A DNA stretch of 64,000 bases, from contig NZ_JACXIY010000029.1 in the NCBI RefSeq assembly GCF_014705655.1, positions 1 through 64,000 on the forward strand, read 5' to 3'. Shown piece after piece: positions 24,004-31,525 of the stretch (position 1 is its first letter; each line of letters opens with the position of its first letter). The DNA is from Paenibacillus arenilitoris. Lineage in GTDB: Bacteria > Bacillota > Bacilli > Paenibacillales > Paenibacillaceae. The notes under the pieces were generated by a model. The model was not told the origin of the DNA, did not search any database, and saw only the letters and a list, made by a program, of their open reading frames with translations. The position numbers and the translations under genes were made by a program.

Positions 24004-24759
24004 TTACGCTTGGAACGCGTCGCGAAAAAAAAGCATTCGCAACGCTTCGAAATCAGGATGGACGACCAGATCCTGTAAGTATGCCGATACCCGGCTGCCC
24101 GGCCTTCTCATCCGGTTGAGGGCGGCGATCATATCCTGCCCCGATTCGATGCCGATGCCGTGCCCGAAGTATAAGTTGTCATCGAGCTTGACGACATTCT
24201 CGCCTTGCCACTCCGGCGTCTCGGGGTCGTGATCGGGGTTTTTGAAATAGAGCACGTCTCCCGCATAAGCCTCGTCCAGATTACTCGTCGTAATTAAAGA
24301 CAAATCCCGATCATGCTGCCAATCCCGCAAATACAGATTTTGAAAATGAGCGTTGAACTCGGCATCGCCAAGCGTATCGAGCGCCGCCTTGTACAGCATG
24401 ATGATGATCGCGCCGGCGCACTCGAAGGCGTACAGCTCCCCGTTGATGAATATATCATTAATGCCTTCCGAAGGAAGGACGCCCCTCCGGAGCTGAAAGC
24501 CTCCGTTCGCGGTCCGGATCCACAGCCGTTCGTTGCTCCTTGACTCGTCGAACGTGGCGAAGCTTACTCCGCTGGCGTACATCGCCTTGGCCGCCTCGAC
24601 GATGTGGTAGCGCATCTTCAGCTCGAACTCGAGCGCGTCCAGCGAAGGATACCGGTATACGACCGGACTTCGCCGTTTCTCCCGCAGAATGTCTCTCTCC
24701 AATTCCGTCAGCGCGATCGGATTGATTTGAAAGCTATCGCTGCCCGCAACAACAATCAC
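24004..24759 (-). CDS. tgl: Spore-coat protein-glutamine gamma-glutamyltransferase
   Basis: A 251-residue protein matching the Bacillus Tgl transglutaminase in length and motifs: catalytic Cys114 in LYAFECAGAI, DVLYFKNPDHDPETPEWQGE, and FGHGIGI. It cross-links spore coat proteins through glutamine-lysine bonds late in sporulation. GTG 24759 is chosen because GGAGGGG lies seven bases upstream and it gives the family length; longer frames would run into ecsB. Confidence 0.92.
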   Translation of the reverse strand: MIVVAGSDSFQINPIALTELERDILREKRRSPVVYRYPSLDALEFELKMRYHIVEAAKAMYASGVSFATFDESRSNERLWIRTANGGFQLRRGVLPSEGINDIFINGELYAFECAGAIIIMLYKAALDTLGDAEFNAHFQNLYLRDWQHDRDLSLITTSNLDEAYAGDVLYFKNPDHDPETPEWQGENVVKLDDNLYFGHGIGIESGQDMIAALNRMRRPGSRVSAYLQDLVVHPDFEALRMLFFRDAFQA

Positions 24760-24788
24760 CCATTGTCCCCTCCAAACGTTCAGATGGG

Positions 24789-26024
24789 TTATTGTACGTG
24801 CGATGGGGTTTTTTGGTGAGGGGACGAACATGCCCACCATACGATACCGCACAGAACCGCCGCGGGAACGGCTGCCCAAATTCCGGCCAGCTTAAAGCCC
24901 GCGACAGCCGACCAAGCGAGCATCGGCGGCAGCAGCAGCCAGAAGCGCGACAGTCTCGCTCCCCGCTTCGCGTCCTGTTCCGACCACCTGAACTGCGCGA
25001 CGAACGGCTCTGCATACCATTGCTTCCACTGCAGCTGCAGCCACGAAGAGCCGACCATTGCCAGCGCGATGACCAGGAAGGCGGCCACGGGGCCCGGCAC
25101 CAATATAACGGCGTACATCGAAGCCGAAATAAAGCTGGCCCACACGCGGAGATGGGTCATGCCGCGGAGGAACGCTTTCAGCCTCATTTCCGCAAGCATC
25201 GTACCGGCATCCGACCGCCTGAACAGCCGCTGGGACTTGCGGAAGAAAAAGGGACGTTTCAGCCGTAAGGACGGCTTCGACTCGATCACCTGGCTCATGA
25301 GAAGCTCCGTGCTGCGATGGCGCGCTTCGTTCTCCAGCTTTACCTCCGCATCGAATTGAATGGCCGACCGAAAGGCAAGCCAGAGCATGCCGGCCATTAG
25401 GAGCATGCCTGCCGCAATGGACAAGCCGAGCAGCTCCGTCCCTTGCCCTCCGGCTGTCATCGGGATCAGGTAGGCTGCCGCAAACAGCAGAACGACGAAG
25501 ACTTCAACGGCATGCCGACGCCAGCCTTTGCGTCTTCCGTGTAAGACATGCATGCCGAGCGACACGGTCATTCCCATACATAACGTATAGCCGTATGCCA
25601 GTACGATGCCGAGCCAAGTCATTCCTTCTACCACTATGAGGAACGGGAGCAGCAACGCATACGGCAGCAGCAGAATCGCCGCTTTGGTCGCGAAACTATA
25701 CAAGATGCCTCGCCGCTTCAACGCCTGCAGCCATTCCGGACGCTGCAGAAGGAACAGCCGGTCCGCATCCTCCACGAATACACGGATATGCCCCAGCAGC
25801 ATCACAATAAATAAAACGAAAGGGTAAATAATCAGCCACGGAACGTTCCCGGCCCACGACGGCATATCCGTCCATAGCTCCCGGTACAGACCCCCGCCTA
25901 TAATAAGGCCGGGAATTAGCAGATAGAGCCATACCGTCCAGTCCATGACGCTGTTCCACGCGCGGAGCTGCCGCTTCCCGTTGCTTCGAAGCCGGATCCA
26001 AAACAGCCGGCCAGCCGTAATCAT
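24789..26024 (-). CDS. ecsB: EcsB-like ABC transporter membrane subunit
   Basis: A 411-residue membrane protein with about nine segments and the EcsB layout, including FIVMLLGHIRVFVEDADRLF near residue 75 and the cytosolic loop before KRPFFFRKSQRLFRRS. It follows ecsA by 13 bp. EcsAB influences protein secretion and regulated intramembrane proteolysis in Bacillus. The third gene, ecsC, is absent here. Confidence 0.85.
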   Translation of the reverse strand: MITAGRLFWIRLRSNGKRQLRAWNSVMDWTVWLYLLIPGLIIGGGLYRELWTDMPSWAGNVPWLIIYPFVLFIVMLLGHIRVFVEDADRLFLLQRPEWLQALKRRGILYSFATKAAILLLPYALLLPFLIVVEGMTWLGIVLAYGYTLCMGMTVSLGMHVLHGRRKGWRRHAVEVFVVLLFAAAYLIPMTAGGQGTELLGLSIAAGMLLMAGMLWLAFRSAIQFDAEVKLENEARHRSTELLMSQVIESKPSLRLKRPFFFRKSQRLFRRSDAGTMLAEMRLKAFLRGMTHLRVWASFISASMYAVILVPGPVAAFLVIALAMVGSSWLQLQWKQWYAEPFVAQFRWSEQDAKRGARLSRFWLLLPPMLAWSAVAGFKLAGIWAAVPAAVLCGIVWWACSSPHQKTPSHVQ

Positions 26025-26037
26025 AGCGCTACGCCTC

Positions 26038-26769
26038 CTAAGTCAAGGCATGGAAGCACTCGAACAACGTCGCGTCCTCCGTGCATCCCGCATCGATTCT
26101 AACCTGCGCCAGCGTCCCTTTGGCCACGACGGCGCCGCTATTGATCAGGACGAAGCCTTGGCAAATCCGCTCCGCCGTATCCAGCACGTGCGTGGACATG
26201 AGCACGCCCGCCCCCCGCTGCCGTTCGGCATCCAGCAGCGACAGAAAATCGTTCGTCGCCCTCGGGTCCAGGCCGACGAACGGCTCGTCTACGATGTAGA
26301 CGTCCGGCTCCAGCAGAAAAGCGATGATCAGCATCAGCTTCTGCTGCATCCCTTTCGAGAAATGCGCCGGATAATGGTTCCGTTCCCCCGTCAGCCGGAA
26401 ACGCTTCAGCAGCTGCTCGGCTTTCCCGGCGAACTGGTCTTCCTCCATGCCGAAGGCCGAAGCCGCCAGGCGCAAATGCTCCCACAGCGTAAAATATTCG
26501 TAGAACACCGGCTGCTCCGGCACGTACGCATAACGTTTATGGCGTCCGCCTAACGTCACGTTCCCGTCAACATGCGCCATCAGCCCGAGAATGGTCTTGA
26601 TCGTCGTGCTTTTGCCCGCCCCGTTCGGGCCGATTAGGCCGACCAGCTGACCCGGCGCAACCTGCAGCGAAACGTCGCGAATTGCCGGCTTTTCCTCCTC
26701 GTAGCCGGCCACCTTGATATCAACGCGCAGAACGTAATCCTGCCCATCCGCTTCCTCGATCAAATCCAT
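26038..26769 (-). CDS. ecsA: EcsA-like ABC transporter ATPase
   Basis: A 243-residue ATPase: Walker A GPNGAGKSTT, ABC signature region HFSKGMQQKLML, Walker B VYIVDEPFVGLDP, switch His in MSTHVLDTAER. PAHFSKGMQQK resembles EcsA closely. Together with EcsB it forms one complex; no promoter is evident in the 60 bp to the HAD gene upstream, so co-transcription with it is possible. Confidence 0.9.
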   Translation of the reverse strand: MDLIEEADGQDYVLRVDIKVAGYEEEKPAIRDVSLQVAPGQLVGLIGPNGAGKSTTIKTILGLMAHVDGNVTLGGRHKRYAYVPEQPVFYEYFTLWEHLRLAASAFGMEEDQFAGKAEQLLKRFRLTGERNHYPAHFSKGMQQKLMLIIAFLLEPDVYIVDEPFVGLDPRATNDFLSLLDAERQRGAGVLMSTHVLDTAERICQGFVLINSGAVVAKGTLAQVRIDAGCTEDATLFECFHALT

Positions 26770-26828
26770 GAAGTCGCTCCATCCTTCCTCTCCTCTTTCA
26801 TAAGAATGGTGCCGCCCGGCAATCCGAT

Positions 26829-27602
26829 TTATAACAATCCTGCCTCGACCAATCCGTTTCGGATGCCTTGCTCGTCGACATGCGTCGTGACAAAATCGGC
26901 GAACGGCAGCAGCTCCGGATGGGAATTGCCCATGGCGACGCCGAAGCCGACGGCTTCGAGCATCTCCTTGTCGTTCAAGCCGTCTCCGAAAGCAACCGCG
27001 TCCGCCGGAGTCAGGCCAAGCTCCTTAAGCAGCGCGGCAATGCCTTGCGCCTTCGAGCCGCCTGCCGGCAATACGTCCATCGCTTGCGGATGCCAGCGAA
27101 TCAGCTTCAGCTCCCTGTGCAAATCCGCGTACAAATGCTCGTCCTGGCTTTCGCAATGGAGAAAGACCTGATAAATGCCGTCCGTCTTCCAAAACTCCGG
27201 ATTGTAGCCCGGCTGGTCGACCTTAAGCGAATTCACCGATTCGACGATAAAAGGATGGTCCTCCTTGTCCGCGAAGAAAGCATGCTCCCCTTCGAAGACC
27301 AGGCCGTGGTCATGCTCGGCCGCTCGCTTCACCAGCGCCTCCAGGCTGCCCTTCTCGATCTCGCGCTTATACAGCGGCCTTCCCTTATAGACGACATAAG
27401 CGCCGTTCAGGCAGACGAACGACTCGATGCCGAGCTTCTCGGCCAGCGGTTTGATGAAATAAGGCGCCCGGCCCGTGGCGATCACCGGCTCGACTCCCCG
27501 TTCCTTGAGCTCGGCAATTGCTTTGACCGTATCGTCCGGTATTTCCTTGTGTTCGTTGATCAGCGTTCCGTCGATGTCGAAAAAAACGATTTTGTAGCCC
27601 AT
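26829..27602 (-). CDS. Cof-type HAD-IIB phosphatase
   Basis: A 257-residue HAD hydrolase: nucleophile motif FFDIDGTLI, motif II VIATGRAP, and motif IV AFGDGLNDKEM with a large C2B cap between. Such enzymes dephosphorylate sugar phosphates or flavin precursors; specificity cannot be read. ATG 27602 follows GGAGAGGGAG at standard spacing. Confidence 0.88.
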   Translation of the reverse strand: MGYKIVFFDIDGTLINEHKEIPDDTVKAIAELKERGVEPVIATGRAPYFIKPLAEKLGIESFVCLNGAYVVYKGRPLYKREIEKGSLEALVKRAAEHDHGLVFEGEHAFFADKEDHPFIVESVNSLKVDQPGYNPEFWKTDGIYQVFLHCESQDEHLYADLHRELKLIRWHPQAMDVLPAGGSKAQGIAALLKELGLTPADAVAFGDGLNDKEMLEAVGFGVAMGNSHPELLPFADFVTTHVDEQGIRNGLVEAGLL

Positions 27603-27708
27603 GCTGCTCCCTCTCCTATCTTGTGCCGCAGACGTACGACGCCTGTCCGTTTTTCCATAAGTATAAAGAGTTTGCGGCAAAATAGGAATAGCCGGGCGCA
27701 AAGAACGC

Positions 27709-27738
27709 TTGACTCCATCGACGGTATTCCTGTATATT
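27709..27738 (+). promoter_or_regulatory. Promoter of the leader before the coiled-coil gene
   Basis: TTGACT (27709-27714), 18-bp spacer, TATATT (27733-27738). The start would be near 27745, about 80 nt before an early terminator. Confidence 0.65.
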
Positions 27739-27777
27739 AGTGGAAATCAGTTGAAAACGTACGGCTTACGATGGAAG

Positions 27778-27824
27778 CACCTGTAAGAGAAGGCGACTAC
27801 CGCCTTTCTTGCGGGTGTTTTTTT
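27778..27824 (+). terminator. Early terminator (attenuator) upstream of the coiled-coil gene
   Basis: CACC, AAGA and AAGGCG pair in register with GCCTT, CTT and GGGTG around the loop ACTACC, followed by eight T residues (27817-27824). It lies between the promoter at 27709 and the coding region at 27872, so transcripts must pass it to reach the gene. The leader (27745-27777) is too short for a known large riboswitch and was not recognised. Confidence 0.7.
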
Positions 27825-27871
27825 GTATGCGCGCATCGCGAGCCGTCCATTTAAGGAGGCCATGTCCAACG

Positions 27872-28690
27872 ATGTTTTCCGTTCAAAAGCTCACCCTGTC
27901 CATGCTCGTCCTGCTGTTTCTTCTGCTCGCCCCCGCCGCCGCGACCGCCGCTTCGTTCGAGTTTACCGTAACGGCCAAAGCCGCCTTCGACAAAATGAAG
28001 GCCGCCGCGGACAAAACGACCTCCGCCAAGCTGGCTTCGCAGTATGCTCAGCTGCAAGCCGTTCAGAAGCAGGAGATCGAATGGGAGGCCAAAATCAACA
28101 CTCTCCATTACCGAAACGAGGAGGCCGTCCTCGGCACTCGCAACCGAATCAAAGCTATCGACGCGGCTAAGATTGCGAAGCTCGAAGCCGACGTCGTGCA
28201 GACGAAGAAAAAATACGAGCCGCTGTTCGATCTGTACGACTCCTTAAAGCAGCAGCTGAGCCTCGCAAAGTCATTAAAGGACAAGTGGCTGGTCGGCGTC
28301 TTGAATCCCCAGGTCGAAACGGCGAAAGCCGCGGCCGCGCTCGCCAAGGCGGACATTCGCGGCAAGGAGGCGGCGCTGAAGGCGGCCAAGGCGGATGCCG
28401 CGAAAGCGATGAAGAAAATCAAGGACGTCCTGGCGGGCATCGACGCGGTGAAAATAAAAATCAAAGCCTCGAAGAGCTCGGTCAGCAGCTTGAAGAAGCA
28501 GTTTAAAACGGAGACGACCATTTTAAACCAAGTCGTCCGGAAGGGCGACCCGACCGCGTCGGTCAGCTCCTTCACGAGGCTGCTCGCCTATATGAAGCAG
28601 ATCAACGAGCATCGGCAGAAGCATTACGCCTACGAGCAGCAAATCTCGGCCATTATCGCCAAAGCCGACGCTCAGTTGAAGGCGAGGTAG
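27872..28690 (+). CDS. Secreted coiled-coil protein of unknown function
   Basis: A 272-residue protein with a Sec signal peptide (LSMLVLLFLLLAPAAATAAS, cleaved around residue 29) and an almost wholly helical, Lys/Ala-rich mature part with long coiled-coil heptads (KIAKLEADVVQTKKKYEPLF; KEAALKAAKADAAKAMKKIK). No enzymatic motif, no anchor. The start ATG 27872 has AAGGAGG 12 bases upstream, a wide spacing. It stands alone behind a promoter and an attenuator-like terminator, implying conditional expression. It could be a cell-surface or spore-surface structural protein (guess). Confidence 0.7.
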   Translation: MFSVQKLTLSMLVLLFLLLAPAAATAASFEFTVTAKAAFDKMKAAADKTTSAKLASQYAQLQAVQKQEIEWEAKINTLHYRNEEAVLGTRNRIKAIDAAKIAKLEADVVQTKKKYEPLFDLYDSLKQQLSLAKSLKDKWLVGVLNPQVETAKAAAALAKADIRGKEAALKAAKADAAKAMKKIKDVLAGIDAVKIKIKASKSSVSSLKKQFKTETTILNQVVRKGDPTASVSSFTRLLAYMKQINEHRQKHYAYEQQISAIIAKADAQLKAR

Positions 28691-28707
28691 CGCCGCCGCC
28701 AACGAAG

Positions 28708-28732
28708 AAAGGCACCTTCGGGAGGTGCCTTT
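28708..28732. terminator. Bidirectional terminator between coiled-coil and kinase genes
   Basis: AAAGGCACCT and AGGTGCCTTT form a perfect stem around a TCGGG loop; T or A runs on both sides suit both convergent genes. Confidence 0.85.
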
Positions 28733-28743
28733 CGCTCGCATGC

Positions 28744-30327
28744 TTATTCGGTTCCGGGCAAATAAACCTCCACGGTCGTGCCCGAGCCCAGCTCGCTCGA
28801 CACTTCCATACGGCCGTCGTGCGAGTCGATAATTTTTTTGGCCATCATCATGCCGAGCCCGTTGCCGTCCGGCCTCGTCGAGTGGAACGGCTCGCCGATC
28901 CGCCGCAGCACCTCCTCCGACATTCCGACTCCGTTATCGGTAAAGCGAATGTGCTGGTAAGGGCCCGCCGTATCCATCACGACATCGACTTCTCCGCCGA
29001 AAGGCAAAGCTTCCAGCGCGTTTTTCAAAATATTCAAAAACACCTGCTTGATCTGCATGCGGTCGCAACGGATCGTAAGTCCAGGCCCGATTTCGCTGTT
29101 CACCTTAATGCCGTTCATTTCCGACTGGCTTTCAAACAGCTCCAGCGCCTCCAGAAGCATGGTCCGGCATGACTCGTCCTTGAACACCTGCGCCTGCGGC
29201 CGGCCCAAAATCAAAAATTCGCTGACGATCGCGTTCATTCTCGCAAGCTCGCTCATCATCAAGTCGTAATGGACGGGATTGATCGTTTTGCCCGCTAATT
29301 GAAGCATGCCCTTCACCGTCGTCATCGGGTTGCGGATTTCATGCGCGATGCTTACGGCCAATTGACCGGCGAACACGAGCTTCTCCGATTTGCGCAGCAG
29401 CTCCTCCGCCTTCTTCATTTCCGTAATGTCGCGGAGGCTGCCGACGACCCGGATCAGTCGCTGATCCCCGTCATAGACGGGGACGACGTCCAGCAGAAGA
29501 TAACGCGGCAAATGATTCAGCTGCAGCGTCACTTCCGCGCCGATGCAGGCCTCGCGGCGGTAGATGGCCCGCTCGAAATAATCGCCGATCCCGTCTGCGT
29601 CCGAGATCCGGCCTCCAACGCAGCTTTCCTTGTCCGATTGCCCCGGGAACAGCAGCGACTGGGCGGCTTCGTTCAATTCGATAATTTCGCCGAAGGCGTC
29701 CGTAATGATCACGCCGTAATCATTCGTTTCGAGCAGTACCTGGTTCAAAATTTGCAGCTGGGTATTATGCCTGCGGAGCTTGTACTCCCGTTCGATCGAA
29801 TCCACGATCGTGGACAGCAGCTTAAGGAGATGGGCATGGGAGAAGGCAATGTCCGTCATAAACGAGACGGTGCCGATAAGCTGCCCGTTGTCCGACTGGC
29901 GCAGCGGAACGCTGTAGCAGGCCAGATTGTGCAGCACCACGTGGTAATGGTCTTCGCCAAGAATCTGGATGGGCTGCTCATGGAGCAGGCATAGCGCCAG
30001 CGAATTCGTGCCTACGTTTTCATCGAACCTGACGCCCTCCACGATGCCGAGGTGACGCACCGTATCAATGATGGAGTCATCGCCTTTAAAGTCCAAAATG
30101 TAACCCTTGTTATCGGAAATCATGACGAGGAAAGGGTTGCCCGAGACGGAGGAAAGGAATTTGTCCGCAAAATCGTGGCTGACATCCAAAATGTCTTTAT
30201 ATTTGTTCCGCTGCTCGTACAGCTCTTTGGCGGTATAGCGGTGCGAATGTACGGGAAGCGCTTCGGGATCGAGGCCGATCCGCCGGCAATGCTGTTTTGA
30301 TTCCAAAATGATTTGCTTATCCATCAT
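28744..30327 (-). CDS. Orphan sensor histidine kinase, GAF-PAS type (sporulation-kinase-like)
   Basis: A 527-residue soluble kinase. Residues about 60-165 resemble the GAF-type sensor of AcoR-like activators (GVRFDENVGTNSLALCLLHE), then a PAS domain (about 200-315, YGVIITDAFGEIIELNEAA), the HisKA box SIAHEIRNPMTTVKG and ATPase motifs FLNILKNALEA, DNGVGM and GNGLGMMMAKKIID. No membrane segment. No response regulator is adjacent; HisKA sequence and isolation are typical of Kin-type kinases feeding Spo0F. The signal is unknown, the GAF suggests a small metabolite. Confidence 0.85.
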   Translation of the reverse strand: MMDKQIILESKQHCRRIGLDPEALPVHSHRYTAKELYEQRNKYKDILDVSHDFADKFLSSVSGNPFLVMISDNKGYILDFKGDDSIIDTVRHLGIVEGVRFDENVGTNSLALCLLHEQPIQILGEDHYHVVLHNLACYSVPLRQSDNGQLIGTVSFMTDIAFSHAHLLKLLSTIVDSIEREYKLRRHNTQLQILNQVLLETNDYGVIITDAFGEIIELNEAAQSLLFPGQSDKESCVGGRISDADGIGDYFERAIYRREACIGAEVTLQLNHLPRYLLLDVVPVYDGDQRLIRVVGSLRDITEMKKAEELLRKSEKLVFAGQLAVSIAHEIRNPMTTVKGMLQLAGKTINPVHYDLMMSELARMNAIVSEFLILGRPQAQVFKDESCRTMLLEALELFESQSEMNGIKVNSEIGPGLTIRCDRMQIKQVFLNILKNALEALPFGGEVDVVMDTAGPYQHIRFTDNGVGMSEEVLRRIGEPFHSTRPDGNGLGMMMAKKIIDSHDGRMEVSSELGSGTTVEVYLPGTE

Positions 30328-30465
30328 GTAAGTGTAACAAACCTTTCTGCATAACTGGCATCCCTTTTATTGGGCATTTACCATTATTCTACCTGAACGG
30401 CTGACAATCCTTCCGGGATAAGATTAAAAATATCTTTACATAGATTCGAACCCTCCCAAACCCTC

Positions 30466-30895
30466 CCTTCCAAGGGAGGGCCCCGAGGCGCTGCGCCCTC
30501 TGGACACCCGCAAGCGGAGAAACGTAGGAGCTGCAGAGACGGGTGTGAGACACGACGGCGTCGGAGCGCTTACGTCCCTGCGGGACACGCTGGAATTTTG
30601 GAGCGCTTGGGCAGCCTGTTTCGGAATAATGTCGGAGCTGCAGAGACGGGTGTGAGATACGACGACGTCGGAGCGCTTTCGTCCCTGGGGGACACGCTGG
30701 AATTTTAGAGCGGAGCTGCTGAGACAGGTGTGAGATACGACGGCGTCGGAGCGCTTTCGTCCCTAAAGGGACACGCTGGAATTTTGGAGTGCTTGGGAGG
30801 CGTTTCGGAATAACGTTGGCGATTGGGAGACGTTTTTGCGTTATGATGGTTGAGGAGCGTTTTCGTCCCGAAAGGGACACGCTGAAAGTTGCCGA
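30466..30895. repeat. Degenerate hairpin repeat array
   Basis: Three long units start with GGAGCTGC at 30527, 30634 and 30712, each running through GAGACGGGTGTGAGA, CGACGGCGTCGGAGCGC, a hairpin of type CGTCCC-loop-GGGACACGC and CTGGAATTTT; a fourth unit (30852-30888) keeps only the hairpin GTCCC-GAAA-GGGAC. Spacing differs (107, 78 and about 140 bp) because of inserted pieces such as GTTTCGGAATAA. The hairpin pairs are preserved while loops vary (TGC, TGG, TAAA, GAAA), which looks like selection for structure. Long frames across it on the minus strand are repetitive and lack start sites. Confidence 0.7.
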
Positions 30896-30908
30896 ATGGA
30901 GGATCGCT

Positions 30909-31418
30909 ATGGAACCGATAATCATTACGCCAACGGTCGGGATTGGCCCGTTTATGCTCGGAATGAGCGAAGCGGAGGTGCGGGAAATTTTTGAACGGCG
31001 CCCCGAGTTCTATAACATCGGAAGCAGCCTGAACTACCACAGCACGATCGAACAGCTGAGTGTGAAAGTCGATTTTGATGCGGATAACAAAGTCAATTTC
31101 ATAGAGATCGGCAACCCTTATGAAGCGGAACCTGATTTTGTCTGTCTCTGCAAAGGCATCGACGTATTCAGAACGATGGCGGAGGAATTAGTGAAGGAGA
31201 TCGATAAGGAAACGAAGTATGTCAGGGATCACGATGCCGAGGCGGGCTATTCTTATCGCTTCAGCGAGATTCAATTATTGTTTTGGAGAGAACGCGTCAT
31301 AACGGAAGAAATCTTAAATTCAGAGGAGTTTCAAAGAGAGCTTAGCCCCGAAAACCAGGAGATTGAGAAGCAACACTTCTTCTTCACTACCGTTGCCGTT
31401 ACGTCACCCGGATATTGA
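30909..31418 (+). CDS. Uncharacterised 169-residue protein
   Basis: ATG 30909 behind TGGAGGAT. The protein opens with a short beta-rich part (ITPTVGIGPFMLGMSEAEV, residues 5-25) of the kind seen in small bacterial proteins that are duplicated in Bacillales, then mixed alpha/beta with no signal, no membrane segment and no catalytic pattern I recognise. It stands alone just after the repeat array. An immunity-type or housekeeping role cannot be decided from sequence. Confidence 0.65.
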   Translation: MEPIIITPTVGIGPFMLGMSEAEVREIFERRPEFYNIGSSLNYHSTIEQLSVKVDFDADNKVNFIEIGNPYEAEPDFVCLCKGIDVFRTMAEELVKEIDKETKYVRDHDAEAGYSYRFSEIQLLFWRERVITEEILNSEEFQRELSPENQEIEKQHFFFTTVAVTSPGY

Positions 31419-31493
31419 AGCGGCCATAAGGATCACGCAGAAGCCGCGAGATCGTTAGGGCCGTTTATCATTAAGGGCAATAACGATAAACAA

Positions 31494-31518
31494 GAACCGC
31501 GCAGCGGCTGCGCGGTTC
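31494..31518 (-). terminator. Terminator after thrS
   Basis: GAACCGCGCAG pairs with CTGCGCGGTTC (11 bp), followed on the minus strand by a T-rich TTGTTTATCGTT stretch. Confidence 0.7.
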
Positions 31519-31525
31519 CGTATGA

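Noticed and set aside
27750..27765. cre-like word TGAAAACGTACGGC
   Set aside because: Several mismatches to the CcpA consensus in the second half; not credible.
27745..27777. Known riboswitch class in the leader of the coiled-coil gene
   Set aside because: I compared it mentally with preQ1, c-di-GMP, fluoride, ZTP and c-di-AMP consensus elements and found no match.
30389..30925. 178-codon minus-strand frame across the repeat array
   Set aside because: Its repeated peptides only mirror the DNA repeats; no start site and no codon bias.
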